A DNA stretch of 64,000 nucleotides, from NCBI RefSeq assembly GCF_001591045.1, contig NZ_BCUA01000009.1, positions 1 to 64,000 of the forward strand, read 5' to 3'. Positions within the stretch are counted from its first letter, which is position 1; every line of letters begins with the position of its first letter. The notes under the pieces are model-generated. The model was not told where the DNA came from. It did no database searches and worked only from the letters and a program-made list of their open reading frames with translations. A program made the position numbers and the translations under genes. The stretch comes from Sphingopyxis granuli NBRC 100800. Its GTDB lineage: Bacteria > Pseudomonadota > Alphaproteobacteria > Sphingomonadales > Sphingomonadaceae. Shown here in pieces: positions 25,679-35,700 of this stretch.

Positions 25679-25901
25679 CACGCAAAGGCGCAAAGGCGCG
25701 AAAAAAATCTTACACAAAGACACCAAGAGGGCGTGTCTGCCGCAAATGGCGACTGCCGCCGCAGGCGGTGTTTCTAAAAGGAGAAAACCGCTTCGCGGTG
25801 GGAACGCGACGGGGCAGAGCAAGTCGCCCTCTTGGTGTCTTTGTGTGAGATTTTTCTCCCTTCACACCCGTAAACCCACGTCTTCGCGCCTTTGCGTGAA
25901 A
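25679..25901. repeat. Long inverted-repeat element in the 25559-26099 gap
   Basis: A striking inverted repeat. The inner arms at 25703-25732 and 25826-25855 match over about 30 bases with one mismatch (core CACAAAGACACCAAGAGGGC). Outer arms with ACGCAAAGGCG units lie at 25679-25702 and 25880-25898; the left outer arm holds two GCAAAGGCGC units in tandem. The 90-base centre is unrelated and G+C-rich. No open frame inside is convincing. The form resembles a non-autonomous mobile element or a dispersed intergenic repeat. The rest of the 541-base gap holds only the promoter candidate before the small gene at 26100. Confidence 0.85.
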
Positions 25902-26039
25902 TCAACCGGCACCGCCCTCTCAGGCGAGCTCCGGGCCATGGATGCAGCATGACGAGATGAGAGGGTGGGGGTGCCGTCAGCCGCCAGGATCCGTTCGGCG
26001 TGGCAATTCGTCCTTTCGCCGCAGAAAGCAAATCAATCA

Positions 26040-26067
26040 TTGTCAACCAAAACAGTTGGCATATGCT
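26040..26067 (+). promoter_or_regulatory. Candidate sigma-70 promoter with CCAA-N5-TTGG palindrome
   Basis: TTGTCA at 26040-26045 and TATGCT at 26062-26067, 16 bases apart, lie 32 bases before the small YezD-like gene. Within the spacer CCAAAACAGTTGG (26047-26059) is a short palindrome that could be an operator. The stretch is A+T-rich compared with its surroundings. Prediction by eye only. Confidence 0.4.
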
Positions 26068-26099
26068 TGGCCTCGAATCAGATCAGGGAAAGGGAAATT

Positions 26100-26270
26100 A
26101 TGTCTGCTTCATCCGACAAGGCCCCGGGCCAGCGCGAACCGGTGCCGCGCGCGATCCAGACGGTGCTCGACGCGCTCGAAAAGCTGCGCTTCGGCGCGAT
26201 CCAGCTCACCGTTCACGAAGGGCGGCTGGTGCAGGTCGATGTGACCGAACGGCACCGCTACCCCAACTGA
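26100..26270 (+). CDS. YezD family small protein (DUF2292)
   Basis: A 56-residue soluble protein. The second half, VLDALEKLRFGAIQLTVHEG then RLVQVDVTERHRY, matches the DUF2292/YezD family pattern (a helix, then two beta strands with xQIxVhdGrvvqIertEK-like spacing). Family members are often found beside sulfur-assimilation or sulfonate-uptake genes, but their function is unknown. The ATG at 26100 has AGGGAAAGGG upstream. It precedes a TonB receptor by 88 bases and is probably co-transcribed with it, pointing to a nutrient-limitation response. Confidence 0.75.
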   Translation: MSASSDKAPGQREPVPRAIQTVLDALEKLRFGAIQLTVHEGRLVQVDVTERHRYPN

Positions 26271-26358
26271 TCCAAGCTCCCGACCGGGGGATATTCCCCC
26301 ACGACTGCCGCAGACCGGACCACCGGATGTGGCAATTTTCTTGCAACAGGAAATTGCC

Positions 26359-28833
26359 ATGACTGCCCGATATTCTTCCGTCCGCCGGACCTTTCCGGCA
26401 TCCTATTGGACCCTTGCCCTTGCCCTGCTGTTCGCGGCAGAGCCCGCCGCCGCACAGGAGGCCGGCGATGCGCCCCGGCCCGATGCGGCCCCCAATGCCC
26501 AAGGCAGCGGCAGCTATGGCGGCGACATCGTCGTCACCGCGCGCCGCCGCGCCGAAACCGCGCAGGACGTGCCGATCGCCATTTCGGTCGTCGGCGGCGA
26601 CCAGATCGACAACACCGGCAGCTTCAACGTCGGGCGGCTCCAGCAGCTGGCGCCGACGCTGCAATTCTATTCGTCGAACCCGCGCAATACCGCGGTCAAC
26701 ATCCGCGGCATCGGCGCGCCTTTCGGCCTGACCAACGACGGGATCGAGCAGGGGGTCGGCATCTATGTCGACGACGTCTATTATTCGCGCGTCGCCTCCG
26801 CGACCTTCGATTTCCTCGACGTCGCGCAGATTGAGGTGCTGCGCGGGCCGCAGGGCACGCTCTATGGCAAGAACACCACCGCCGGCGCGATCAACATCAC
26901 GACCAACCAGCCGACCTTCGATTTCGAGGGCAAGGCCGAGATCAGCATCGGCAATCTGAATTTCAAGCAGGCGAAGGCCGCCATCTCGGGCCCGCTCACC
27001 AACCATCTCGCGGCGCGCATCGCGCTTTCTTCGACCAGCCGCCGCGGTACCATCTATAACGTCACCACCGACCGCTGGGTCCAGAGCCAGGACAATATCG
27101 GCATTCGCGGCCAATTGCTGTGGCAGCCGAATGATGATCTCAGCGTCACCCTGTCGGGCGACTGGAGCAAGCAGGATGCGGTATGCTGCGCCTCCGTATT
27201 CGTCCGCACCGGCGCGACGCAGCGCCCGCTGAACCGCCAATATGCCGCGCTGGCCGCGGCGCAGGGCTATGCCGTGCCGAGCACCAATCCCTATGACCGG
27301 CTGACCGACCTCGACGCCAGCCTCAACGCCGGGAACGAGATCGGCGGTGTCGCGCTGCGCGTCAAATGGGACGTCGGCCCCGGCACGCTGACCTCGGTCA
27401 CCGCGTGGCGCTATTGGGATTGGCAGCCCGAGAACGACCGCGACTTCACCGGCCTGCCGATCGTCACCAAGTCGCAGAACCCGTCGCAGCAGAACCAGTA
27501 TACGCAGGAATTGCGCTATAATTATACCGGCGACCGCTTCGACTTCGTGCTCGGCGGCTTCTACTATTACCAGCGCATCGACACGCAGGGGACCGAACAG
27601 CACGGCCCGGCGTCGAGCCGCTGGACGCTCAATCCAGGAAGCGATTCGACGCTCTTCGATCCGCTGGTGACCGGTTGCGGTCCGAGTGCGTCGAACCAGC
27701 TTGCTTGCACCCCGTCGGTGCTCGACGGGCTGACCGCGATCAATACCCAGTTCCTGAAAAATACCAGCGCCGCGCTGTTCGTGAAGGCGAGCTGGAAGAT
27801 CAGCGACCAGTTCACGATCCAGCCCGGCGTCCGGCTGAACTACGACAAGAAGGAGGGCTTTTATCAGCGGCGCGTCTTCGCGGGCGACGGGACGCCGGTC
27901 GTTTTCGGGCCGACCGACGCGGTCACGCTCGCGCGGCTCGGCGTGTTCGCGCCGCAGGAATATGCGCCCGAGTTCAGCGACTGGAACTTCAGCTATGACC
28001 TGACCGCGACATACAAGGCGACGCGCGACCTGCTCCTCTATGCGACCTATGCCAAGACGTTCAAATCGGGCGGGATCAACCAGAATGGCGTGCCGAACGA
28101 TGCGAACAACAATCCGCTGCTCGGCGCCGCGACGGTGAAGCCGGAGTCGGTCAATCACTATGAGGTCGGCATCAAGGCCGAATATTGGGATCGCCGCGCG
28201 ACCTTCAACCTCACTGCCTTTCGCACCGACATCGCGAATTTCCAGGCCAATGTGAACAACGGCCAGTTCGGCGTGCTGCGCGGCTATCTTGCCAATGCGG
28301 GGAAGGTGCGGACGCAGGGCGTCGAGGGCGATTTCTCGATCCGTCCGAGCGAACGCTTCCGGGCCTATGTCAACGGCGCCTATACGGACGCCAAATATGT
28401 GAAATTCGTCGATGCGCCGTGCGCGCCCGAGCAGTCGGGTGGGACGACCAGTCCGCCGAACTGCGATGTTTCGGGCCAGCGGCTGCCGGGGGTTTCGAAA
28501 TGGGCCTTTTCCTTTGGGGCCGAGGTCAATGCGGAGTCGAAGCTCTTCGACCAGGATGGGCAATTCTATTTCGGCTATGACGGCAGCTATCGGTCGGACT
28601 GGTCGTCGAACCCGACGCCGTCGGCCTATACTTGGGTCAAGGGCTATTCGCTGGCGAACTTCCGCGCTGGGTTCCGGACGGAGAGTGGCTTCGACCTCTT
28701 CGCCTGGGTCCGCAATGCCTTCGATCAGAATTATATCGACCAGCTCAGCGTCGGGCCGGGCAATACGGGCCTGATCACCGGCCTGCCCGGCGATCCGCGC
28801 ACATGGGGCGGAACGATCAAGGCGCGTTTCTGA
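26359..28833 (+). CDS. TonB-dependent outer-membrane receptor
   Basis: 824-residue outer-membrane receptor. It has a signal peptide (about 1-38, ending AAEPAAAQ), a plug domain starting at the TonB-box-like DIVVTARRRAETAQDVPIAI (about 57-76), and a 22-strand barrel ending in an aromatic residue (KARF). The plug carries NIRGIGAPFGLTNDG and VEVLRGPQGTLYGKNTTAGAIN, standard for the family. The ligand cannot be read from sequence; adjacency to a YezD-like protein makes a sulfur-containing compound a reasonable guess. The ATG at 26359 has an AACAGGAA box; an upstream ATG at 26329 is less likely because it shortens the gap and adds residues before the signal peptide. A strong terminator follows. 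Confidence 0.92.
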   Translation: MTARYSSVRRTFPASYWTLALALLFAAEPAAAQEAGDAPRPDAAPNAQGSGSYGGDIVVTARRRAETAQDVPIAISVVGGDQIDNTGSFNVGRLQQLAPTLQFYSSNPRNTAVNIRGIGAPFGLTNDGIEQGVGIYVDDVYYSRVASATFDFLDVAQIEVLRGPQGTLYGKNTTAGAINITTNQPTFDFEGKAEISIGNLNFKQAKAAISGPLTNHLAARIALSSTSRRGTIYNVTTDRWVQSQDNIGIRGQLLWQPNDDLSVTLSGDWSKQDAVCCASVFVRTGATQRPLNRQYAALAAAQGYAVPSTNPYDRLTDLDASLNAGNEIGGVALRVKWDVGPGTLTSVTAWRYWDWQPENDRDFTGLPIVTKSQNPSQQNQYTQELRYNYTGDRFDFVLGGFYYYQRIDTQGTEQHGPASSRWTLNPGSDSTLFDPLVTGCGPSASNQLACTPSVLDGLTAINTQFLKNTSAALFVKASWKISDQFTIQPGVRLNYDKKEGFYQRRVFAGDGTPVVFGPTDAVTLARLGVFAPQEYAPEFSDWNFSYDLTATYKATRDLLLYATYAKTFKSGGINQNGVPNDANNNPLLGAATVKPESVNHYEVGIKAEYWDRRATFNLTAFRTDIANFQANVNNGQFGVLRGYLANAGKVRTQGVEGDFSIRPSERFRAYVNGAYTDAKYVKFVDAPCAPEQSGGTTSPPNCDVSGQRLPGVSKWAFSFGAEVNAESKLFDQDGQFYFGYDGSYRSDWSSNPTPSAYTWVKGYSLANFRAGFRTESGFDLFAWVRNAFDQNYIDQLSVGPGNTGLITGLPGDPRTWGGTIKARF

Positions 28834-28843
28834 CCGGCGCAGC

Positions 28844-28881
28844 AAAAAGGGGCCGTCCCCGGCTGGGGCGGCCCCTTTTTC
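28844..28881. terminator. Bidirectional rho-independent terminator
   Basis: A perfect GGGGCCG-type stem (arms AAAAAGGGGCCGTCCCC and GGGGCGGCCCCTTTTT) with T-runs on both strands lies between the convergent TonB receptor gene and the small glutamine-rich gene. It should stop transcription from both sides. Confidence 0.9.
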
Positions 28882-28892
28882 ATGCAGTCTTG

Positions 28893-29045
28893 TCAGCGCT
28901 GCTGCGGTTCGCGATTCTGCTGATCGCGGCGCGGCTGTTCGCCCTGCTGGCGGTTCTGACCGCCCTGCTGCTGCTGTTGCTGCTCGCGACCCTGATCGCG
29001 GCCTCCCTTCTGGGGGTTCTGACCCTGCTGGTTCGGGTTGGCCAT
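28893..29045 (-). CDS. Small glutamine-rich hydrophilic protein
   Basis: A 50-residue product made almost entirely of Gln, Gly, Arg, Asn, Asp and Pro, beginning MANPNQQGQNPQKGGRDQ and containing a run of six glutamines. It should be intrinsically disordered. An ideal AGGAGA box lies 7 bases before the ATG at 29045, and a terminator closes the gene, so it looks like a real transcription unit despite its low complexity. Function unknown; small hydrophilic proteins of this kind are often stress-related, but that is a guess. Confidence 0.65.
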   Translation of the reverse strand: MANPNQQGQNPQKGGRDQGREQQQQQQGGQNRQQGEQPRRDQQNREPQQR

Positions 29046-29176
29046 TTTCAGTCTCCTGCAAAATGCCGCAGGCATACCGTCATGCTGCGGCGAACAGGAA
29101 ACTCGCGGGGCCGGTCCAATGTTCCCCGTCTGCGACGGACCGATGGCGATGCGTCGACAGGTCGCGGGGGAGGCTA

Positions 29177-30424
29177 TTATTCGGCGTCGAGCCCGTAGGC
29201 GGTGTGCAGCACGCGCACCGCGAGTTCGGTCTCGTCCTCGTCGATCAGCACGCTGACCTTGATCTCGCTGGTCGAGATGGCCTGGATGTTGATGCTGCGG
29301 TCCGCGAGCGCGCGGAACATCGTGCTCGCGACGCCGGCATGGCTCTTCATCCCGACGCCGACGACGCTGATCTTCGCGACCTTGTCGTCCGACAGGATAC
29401 GGTTGAAGCCGATCTTGTCCTTCGCGGCCTCCAGCAGGTCGATCGAGCGGATGAGGTCGGTTTCGGGCACGGTGAAGGTCACGTCGGTCTCGCCCTTGTC
29501 GCGGCCGACATTCTGGATGATCATGTCGACGTTGATCCCCGCCGCGGCCAGCGGGCCGAAGATGCTGGCGACCGCGCCCGGGCGGTCGGGCACGCGGGTG
29601 ACGATGATCTTCGCCTCATTCTTGGCCAGAGCGATGCCGGTGATGAGCTGCCGTTCCATGTGGAGTTCCTCTATTTCCTGATCGCTGACGATCATCGTGC
29701 CCCGCTTCGGCGCCTCGTCGCCCTCGACGAAGCTGGAGAGCACCTGCACGCGCACGCCTTCCTTCATCGCGAGCCCGACCGAGCGGGTCTGGAGCACCTT
29801 GGCGCCGACGCTCGCCAGTTCGAGCATTTCCTCATAGGTCACATAATCGAGCTTGCGGGCGCGCGCGACGATGCGCGGATCGGTGGTGTAGACGCCGTCG
29901 ACGTCGGTATAGATGTCGCAGCGGTCCGCCTTCACCGCGGCCGCGACCGCGACCGCGCTGGTGTCCGACCCGCCGCGGCCGAGCGTCGCGATGCGGCCGT
30001 CCTCCATCAGGCCCTGAAAGCCCGGGATCACCGCCACTTCGCCGCGCGCCATCGCCGCAGACAGCGCGCCGGTCTCGATCTCGTGGATGCGGGCGCGGGC
30101 GTGGACCTCTTCGGTGCGGATCGGCAATTGCCAGCCCAGCCAGCTTCGCGCCGGCGTGCCCATCGCCTGCAGGGTCAGCGCGAGCAGGCCCGACGTCACC
30201 TGTTCGCCCGATGCGACGACGACGTCATATTCGGCGGGGTCGTAGCGCGGGTTCGCCTCGCGGCAGAAATTGACCAGCCGATCGGTCTCGCCCGCCATCG
30301 CAGAGACGACCACGGCGACCTCGTTGCCCTGGGCCACTTCGCGCGCGACGAGTTTCGCGACGGTGCGAATCCGCTCGGTGCCCGCCATCGACGTGCCTCC
30401 GAATTTCATCACGATCCGCGCCAT
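29177..30424 (-). CDS. lysC: Aspartate kinase
   Basis: First step of the aspartate pathway to lysine, threonine and methionine: phosphorylates aspartate. The 415-residue product begins MARIVMKFGGTSMAG, with the kinase KFGGTS motif at residues 7-12, GRGGSDTSAVAVAAA and YTDVDGVYTTDPR in the kinase domain, and two C-terminal ACT domains (about 265-330 and 345-405) for feedback control. The start at 30424 gives the family N-terminus; the longer frame is not needed. It diverges from ubiG, with 222 bases between the starts that must hold both promoters. Confidence 0.96.
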   Translation of the reverse strand: MARIVMKFGGTSMAGTERIRTVAKLVAREVAQGNEVAVVVSAMAGETDRLVNFCREANPRYDPAEYDVVVASGEQVTSGLLALTLQAMGTPARSWLGWQLPIRTEEVHARARIHEIETGALSAAMARGEVAVIPGFQGLMEDGRIATLGRGGSDTSAVAVAAAVKADRCDIYTDVDGVYTTDPRIVARARKLDYVTYEEMLELASVGAKVLQTRSVGLAMKEGVRVQVLSSFVEGDEAPKRGTMIVSDQEIEELHMERQLITGIALAKNEAKIIVTRVPDRPGAVASIFGPLAAAGINVDMIIQNVGRDKGETDVTFTVPETDLIRSIDLLEAAKDKIGFNRILSDDKVAKISVVGVGMKSHAGVASTMFRALADRSINIQAISTSEIKVSVLIDEDETELAVRVLHTAYGLDAE

Positions 30425-30646
30425 CTCGTCCTGCCTTCCGCAACTGGTATCGCCTGCAACTTTTCCGTGGAATCCTGCGGGCGCGCCGCTGTTAGGCAAG
30501 GGGAGGGGCTATGGCAAGGCGGCGAGCGGGCGGTGGGGATATATTTTCTTGGCCGCGGGCAATCGTAGGCGTTCCGATGCCGCGTCGACCGCGCCCGGAC
30601 GGCAATTTTCTTGCGTCGCCGGGGCAGGAGTGCCACATCGCGGGGC

Positions 30647-31372
30647 ATGAACGCCGCGACGATCGATCCGCAGGAAGCCGCCCATTTCGGGGCGCTCGCC
30701 GCCGACTGGTGGGACCCGCGCGGGTCCTCGGCGATGCTTCATCGCCTGAACCCGGTCCGCCTCGCCTATATCCGGCAGCAGATCGACGCGCACTGGCACG
30801 CCGACAGCCGCGAGCGCCGTCCGCTCGCCGGCAGGTCCGCGCTCGACGTCGGCTGCGGCGCCGGGCTGCTCGCCGAGCCGCTGGCGCGCATGGGCGCGGC
30901 GGTGACGGGCGTCGACGCGGCGCCCGAGAATATCGGCGCGGCGCGCGCGCATGCGGCGGGGCAGGGGCTGGCGATCGCCTATCACGCGGGCGAACTGGCC
31001 GCGCTGTCGCCCGCGACCTTCGACCTCGTCACCTCGATGGAGGTGGTCGAGCATGTCGCCGACCCGGCCGCCTTCGTCGCCGAACTGGCGGCGCGGCTCG
31101 CGCCGGGCGGGCTGATGATCCTGTCGACGCCGAACCGCACGACGCTGTCGAAGCTGCTGCTCGTCGAGGCGGCCGAGCGCGTCGGCGCGGTGCCGCGCGG
31201 CACCCACGACTGGGACCGCTTCCTGCGGCCCGACGAGCTGACCGGCCTGATTGAGGGGGCGGGGCTGGAGGTGGTCGACCGCACCGGCCTGTCGCCGTCG
31301 CCGGCGCGGGGGTTCAAGCTCGGCGGCAGCGAGGCGCTCAACTATCTGCTGACAGCACGGCGCCGGGGGTAG
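30647..31372 (+). CDS. ubiG: Ubiquinone biosynthesis O-methyltransferase
   Basis: UbiG carries out both O-methylations of the ubiquinone ring. The 241-residue product shows FGALAADWWDPRGSSAMLHRLNPVR at the N-terminus, which is diagnostic for UbiG, the SAM motif LDVGCGAGLLAEPLARMGA, and MEVVEHVADPAAFV. The C-terminal segment FLRPDELTGLIEGAGLEVVD also fits. The lysC-ubiG divergent arrangement is common in alphaproteobacteria. The ATG at 30647 was chosen because HFGALAADWW follows at the usual distance. Confidence 0.94.
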   Translation: MNAATIDPQEAAHFGALAADWWDPRGSSAMLHRLNPVRLAYIRQQIDAHWHADSRERRPLAGRSALDVGCGAGLLAEPLARMGAAVTGVDAAPENIGAARAHAAGQGLAIAYHAGELAALSPATFDLVTSMEVVEHVADPAAFVAELAARLAPGGLMILSTPNRTTLSKLLLVEAAERVGAVPRGTHDWDRFLRPDELTGLIEGAGLEVVDRTGLSPSPARGFKLGGSEALNYLLTARRRG

Positions 31373-31433
31373 ATGGAGGCCAGGCCCGGGTTGCGGTTGT
31401 CCGCCCCGATGGGACGGTGTCAGCGTGCCACCG

Positions 31434-31453
31434 ACCCCCGCTTTCGCGGGGGT
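31434..31453. repeat. Short palindrome between convergent genes
   Basis: ACCCCCGCTTTCGCGGGGGT is a perfect hairpin between the convergent ubiG and glutathione S-transferase genes. It resembles half of the dispersed repeat at 7971-8050. It may act as a terminator, but there is no T-run on either side. Confidence 0.6.
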
Positions 31454-31487
31454 TGACGCTTCGGAACGCTTCGCATTCCGTGGCGCG

Positions 31488-32159
31488 TCAAAAGTCCACG
31501 TCTTCGTAGTATTTCGGCGGGGTGACGATCTCCATCCGCTCAGCGAGCAGCGGGCGGAAGCTGGGGCGCGACTTGAGTCCCGAATACCAGCCCTTGGTCT
31601 GTTCGTGCCCGGTCCAGTCGATGCCGCCCAGATAGTCGGCGACCGAGATGTGCGCGGCGGCGGCGAGGTCGGCGAGGCTCATCGTCGCGCCGGCGAGCCA
31701 GGTGCGATGGTCGATCAGATAGTCGACATAGTCGAGATGGTTGTTCGCCGCCTTCATCGCCTCGCGCAGCGCGCCGCCGTCGGGGGGCTGGCGGTGGACG
31801 ATGCGCTTCTGCATCCGCTCGAACAGCAGCGGGCCCGTCACCTCGTAAAAGAAATCCTGGTCGAACCACGCGACCAGACGGCGGATCTCGGCACGCTGCG
31901 CGGCGGTGCCGTTGATCATCGCCTTGCCCTCGACCGTCTCCTCGAAATATTCGGCGATCGCATTGCTGTCGATCAGCACCTGCCCGCGACCCTCGTCGAC
32001 CATCACCGGGGTGCGGCCGGCGGGATTGAGGTCGATGAACTCGTCGCGCCGCTCCCACGGCGACTCGCGCAGCAATTCATAGCCGACCCCCTTTTCGCCC
32101 AGCAAAAGCCTGATCTTGCGGGAAAAGGGACAAAGCGGAAATTGATAGAGCTGCCACAT
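31488..32159 (-). CDS. Glutathione S-transferase family protein
   Basis: A 223-residue GST. The N-terminal thioredoxin-like domain begins MWQLYQFPLCPFSRKIRLLL with a CPFS motif at the active site, followed by NPAGRTPVMVDEG, the cis-proline loop, and VLIDSNAIAEYFEE, the glutathione-binding Ser. The C-terminal helical domain (about 90-215) contains LAGATMSLADLAAAAHISVADYLG. The reaction is unknown. The ATG at 32159 is the family start. The upstream gene (exported protein at 32641) ends 44 bases before it, so the two may be co-transcribed. Confidence 0.9.
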   Translation of the reverse strand: MWQLYQFPLCPFSRKIRLLLGEKGVGYELLRESPWERRDEFIDLNPAGRTPVMVDEGRGQVLIDSNAIAEYFEETVEGKAMINGTAAQRAEIRRLVAWFDQDFFYEVTGPLLFERMQKRIVHRQPPDGGALREAMKAANNHLDYVDYLIDHRTWLAGATMSLADLAAAAHISVADYLGGIDWTGHEQTKGWYSGLKSRPSFRPLLAERMEIVTPPKYYEDVDF

Positions 32160-32203
32160 GGCTTCGACATAGCGGCTGCGGGGCGCAACGGCTATGGCGG
32201 TTT

Positions 32204-32641
32204 TCAGCGCCGCGCGGCGTCGCGTTCGCGTTCCCATTGGGCGGCAAGGTCGCGCGCCATATCCTTGAGAACCGGGGCATAGGCCGCCAGCGCCGAGGCC
32301 GCGTGGCCGGCCATGCGCGCGCCAGCGCGAACGTCGTCGCCCATCCGCTCGGCATAATAGGGATCGTCTTTGCCCGCGACCTCGCCCAGCGTCGCGTCGG
32401 GCGGGATGTAGGCGGCGTCGGATTCGGGGTCGATCTGCGCCACGGCCTGCGCGAGCGGGCCGACGTTGAGCTGCATCAGCGCCCCGATCAGCGCCGTCAC
32501 CGTGTCGGCCATGCGATCCTGGAGCAGGGGGTCGTTCAGCGCCGCGACGGCGCCGCGCGTATCATGTTCGCCCGCCGCCGCAGGCAGCGGCGCCGCGAGC
32601 GCGAGCGCGAGCAGGGGGAGGGCAGCGATGGTCCAGCGCAT
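32204..32641 (-). CDS. Exported protein of unknown function
   Basis: A 145-residue protein with a signal peptide (MRWTIAALPLLALALAAPL, cleavage after AAAG or PAAA near residue 23). The mature part is mostly helical: LLQDRMADTVTALIGALMQL, then GPLAQAVAQIDPESDAAYIP, and a charged C-terminus ending DLAAQWERERDAARR. I do not recognise the family. The frame is open to 32725, but only the start at 32641 places the signal peptide at the N-terminus. It sits between gltB and the GST on the same strand. Confidence 0.7.
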   Translation of the reverse strand: MRWTIAALPLLALALAAPLPAAAGEHDTRGAVAALNDPLLQDRMADTVTALIGALMQLNVGPLAQAVAQIDPESDAAYIPPDATLGEVAGKDDPYYAERMGDDVRAGARMAGHAASALAAYAPVLKDMARDLAAQWERERDAARR

Positions 32642-32737
32642 GGCGTCGTCCTTTCGACCGGAAATCGAAGCGCGGATCATAGGCGCGAGTCGCTTTCGCT
32701 GCGCTGAACGCGGCATGCCGTCCATGCCGCGTCCGCG

Positions 32738-35700
32738 TCATTCCGCCGCTTCGACCGCGATATCGGAGTCGCTCAGCGGGTGGGCGAGGCGGGCGACCAT
32801 CTCCTTCGGACAGACCTGCCAGAACTGCGCGCGGCGGCGGTCCCAGTCGGACAGGATTTCGGCCGACCAGCGGCTGCCCGTCGCCGCGGCATGCTCGGCG
32901 ATCAGCGTCTTCAGCACGCCTTCCCAATGCGCGCTGTCGAGCCGCTGCCACTGGATCGATTCGCCGTTCGCATGGCGTTCGAAGCTGCCGTCCTCGTCGA
33001 GGACGAAAGCCATGCCGCCGGTCATGCCGGCGCCGAAGTTCGAGCCGACGGGGCCGAGGATCACCGCGGTGCCGCCGGTCATATATTCGCAGCCGTTCGC
33101 GCCGCAGCCCTCGATCACGACGCGCGCGCCCGAGTTGCGCACCGCGAAGCGCTCGCCCGCCTGCCCCGCGGCGAGCAGCGTGCCCGCGGTCGCGCCATAG
33201 AGGACGGTGTTGCCGACGATGCTGTTGTGCTGGCTGACCAGCGGGCTCGACACGGTCGGGCGCACGACGATGCGGCCGCCCGACAAGCCCTTGCCGACAT
33301 AGTCGTTGGCGTCGCCGAACACCTCGAGCGTGATGCCGCTGCACAGAAAGGCGCCGAGCGACTGGCCCGCGGTGCCGCGCAGACGCACCTGGACATGGTC
33401 GTCGGCCAGCCCGTTCATCCCGAACCGCGCGGTGATCTCCGCCGACAGCCGGGTGCCGACGGCGCGGTGCGTGTTGCGGACATTGTAGGTGAGCTGCATC
33501 CGCTCGCCGCGCTCGAACAGCGGCTTCGCGTCGCTCAGTATCTGCGCGTCGAGGCTGTCGGGCACCGGGTTGCGGAAGTTCGGACCCTGCGACCGGCGTT
33601 CCTCGTCGGGCGCGTCGACCTTGGCCAGCAGCGGGTTGAGGTCGAGATCGTCGAGATGCTCGGCGCCGCGGCTGACCTGACGCAGCAGTTCGGTGCGCCC
33701 GATCACCTCGTCGAGGCTGCGGCAGCCGAGTCTGGCGAGGATCTCGCGCACCTCCTCGGCGATGAAGGTCATCAGATTGATGACCTTTTCGGGGCTGCCG
33801 CCGAATTTGGCGCGCAGCTTTTCGTCCTGGGTGCAGATGCCGACCGGGCAGGTGTTCGAATGGCACTGGCGCACCATGATGCAGCCCATCGCGACGAGGC
33901 TGAGCGTCCCGATGCCGAACTCCTCGGCGCCGAGGATCGCCGCGATCACGATGTCGCGGCCGGTCTTGAGCCCGCCGTCGGTGCGCAGGCGGATACGATG
34001 GCGCAGCCCGTTGAGGGTCAGCACCTGATTGACCTCCGACAGCCCCATTTCCCACGGGGTGCCGGCATATTTGATGCTGGTCTGCGGACTGGCGCCGGTA
34101 CCGCCGGTGTTGCCCGAGACGAGAATGACGTCGGCGTGCGCCTTGGCGACGCCCGCCGCGACGGTGCCGATGCCCGCGGAGCTGACGAGCTTCACGCAGA
34201 CGCGCGCGCGCGGGTTGATCTGCTTGAGGTCGTAGATGAGCTGCGCGAGGTCCTCGATCGAATAGATGTCGTGGTGCGGCGGCGGGGAGATCAGCATCAC
34301 GCCCGGTGTCGAATGGCGCAGCCGCGCGATGAACTCGGTGACCTTGAAGCCCGGAAGCTGTCCGCCCTCGCCGGGCTTGGCGCCCTGCGCGACCTTGATC
34401 TCTATCTCGTCGCAGGCGCCCAGATATTCGGCGGTGACGCCGAAACGGCCGCTGGCGATCTGCTTGATGTTGCTGTTGGCATTGTCGCCGTTCGGATAGG
34501 GATGATAGCGCGCGCTGTCCTCGCCGCCTTCGCCCGACACCGCCTTCGCGCCGATGCGGTTCATCGCGATCGCCAGCGTCTCGTGCGCCTCCGGCGACAG
34601 CGCGCCGAGCGACATGCCGGGGGTGACGAAGCGCTTGCGAATCTCGGTGATCGCCTCGACGCTGTCGAGCGGGACGCCCTGCTGCGGAAAGTTGAATTCG
34701 AGCAGGTCGCGCAGATAGACGGGCGGCAGATCGTCGACCCCGCGCGAGAATTGCAGATAGGTCGAATAGCTGTCGGTCGCGACCGCGGTCTGGAGCAGGT
34801 GCATGAGCTGCGCCGAATAGGCGTGCGCCTCGCCCCCCGCGCGCTGGCGGTAGAAACCGCCGACGGGCAGCGCGATGACACGATTGTCGAACGCCGCCTC
34901 GTGCTTGTCGGTCGCGTTGATGAACAGCGACTGATAGCCTTCGCCCGAAATCTTTGCCGGCATGCCGGGGAAGAGATCGTTGACGAGCGCGCGCGACAGG
35001 CCGACCGCCTCGAAATTATAGCCGCCGCGATAGCTGGAGATCACCGCGATCCCCATCTTCGCCATGATCTTGAGCAGCCCGTCGTTGATCGCCTTGCGGA
35101 AGCGGGCGCGGCAGTCGTCGAGCGACAGGTCGCCGAACAGGCCGCGCGCGTGGCGGTCGGCGATGCTCGCCTCGGCCAGATAGGCGTGGACGGTGGTTGC
35201 GCCGACGCCGACCAGCACCGCGAAGGCGTGGGTGTCGAGCACCTCGGCCGAGCGGATGTTGATCGAGGCATAGCTGCGCAGCCCCTTGCGGACCAGGTGA
35301 GTGTGGACCGCGGCGGCGGCGAGCACCATCGCGACGCCGACGCGGTCGGGGCCGATGGCCTGGTCGGTCAGGAACAGCTCGCTGCGCCCGGCGCGCACCG
35401 CGTCCTCCGCCTCGCGGCGGATGCGCGCGATCGCGTCGCGCAGCGCCGAGGCGTCGTCGCCGGCGGCGAAGGTGCAGTCGATGTCGGCGACCGCGTCGCC
35501 GAAATAGGCGCGCAGCCGATCCCAGTCGTCGCCGACGAGCACCGGTGAATCGATGACGAGGACGTGCGCGCTCTGCCCCTTTTCGTCGAGGATGTTGCCG
35601 AGGTTGGAGAAGCGGGTGTTGAGGCTCATCACATGCCGTTCGCGCAGGGAGTCGATCGGCGGGTTGGTGACCTGGCTGAAATTCTGGCGAAAGAATTGCG

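Noticed and set aside
32780-35548. 922-residue open frame on the plus strand
   Set aside because: Antisense shadow of gltB; low-complexity composition and no motif.
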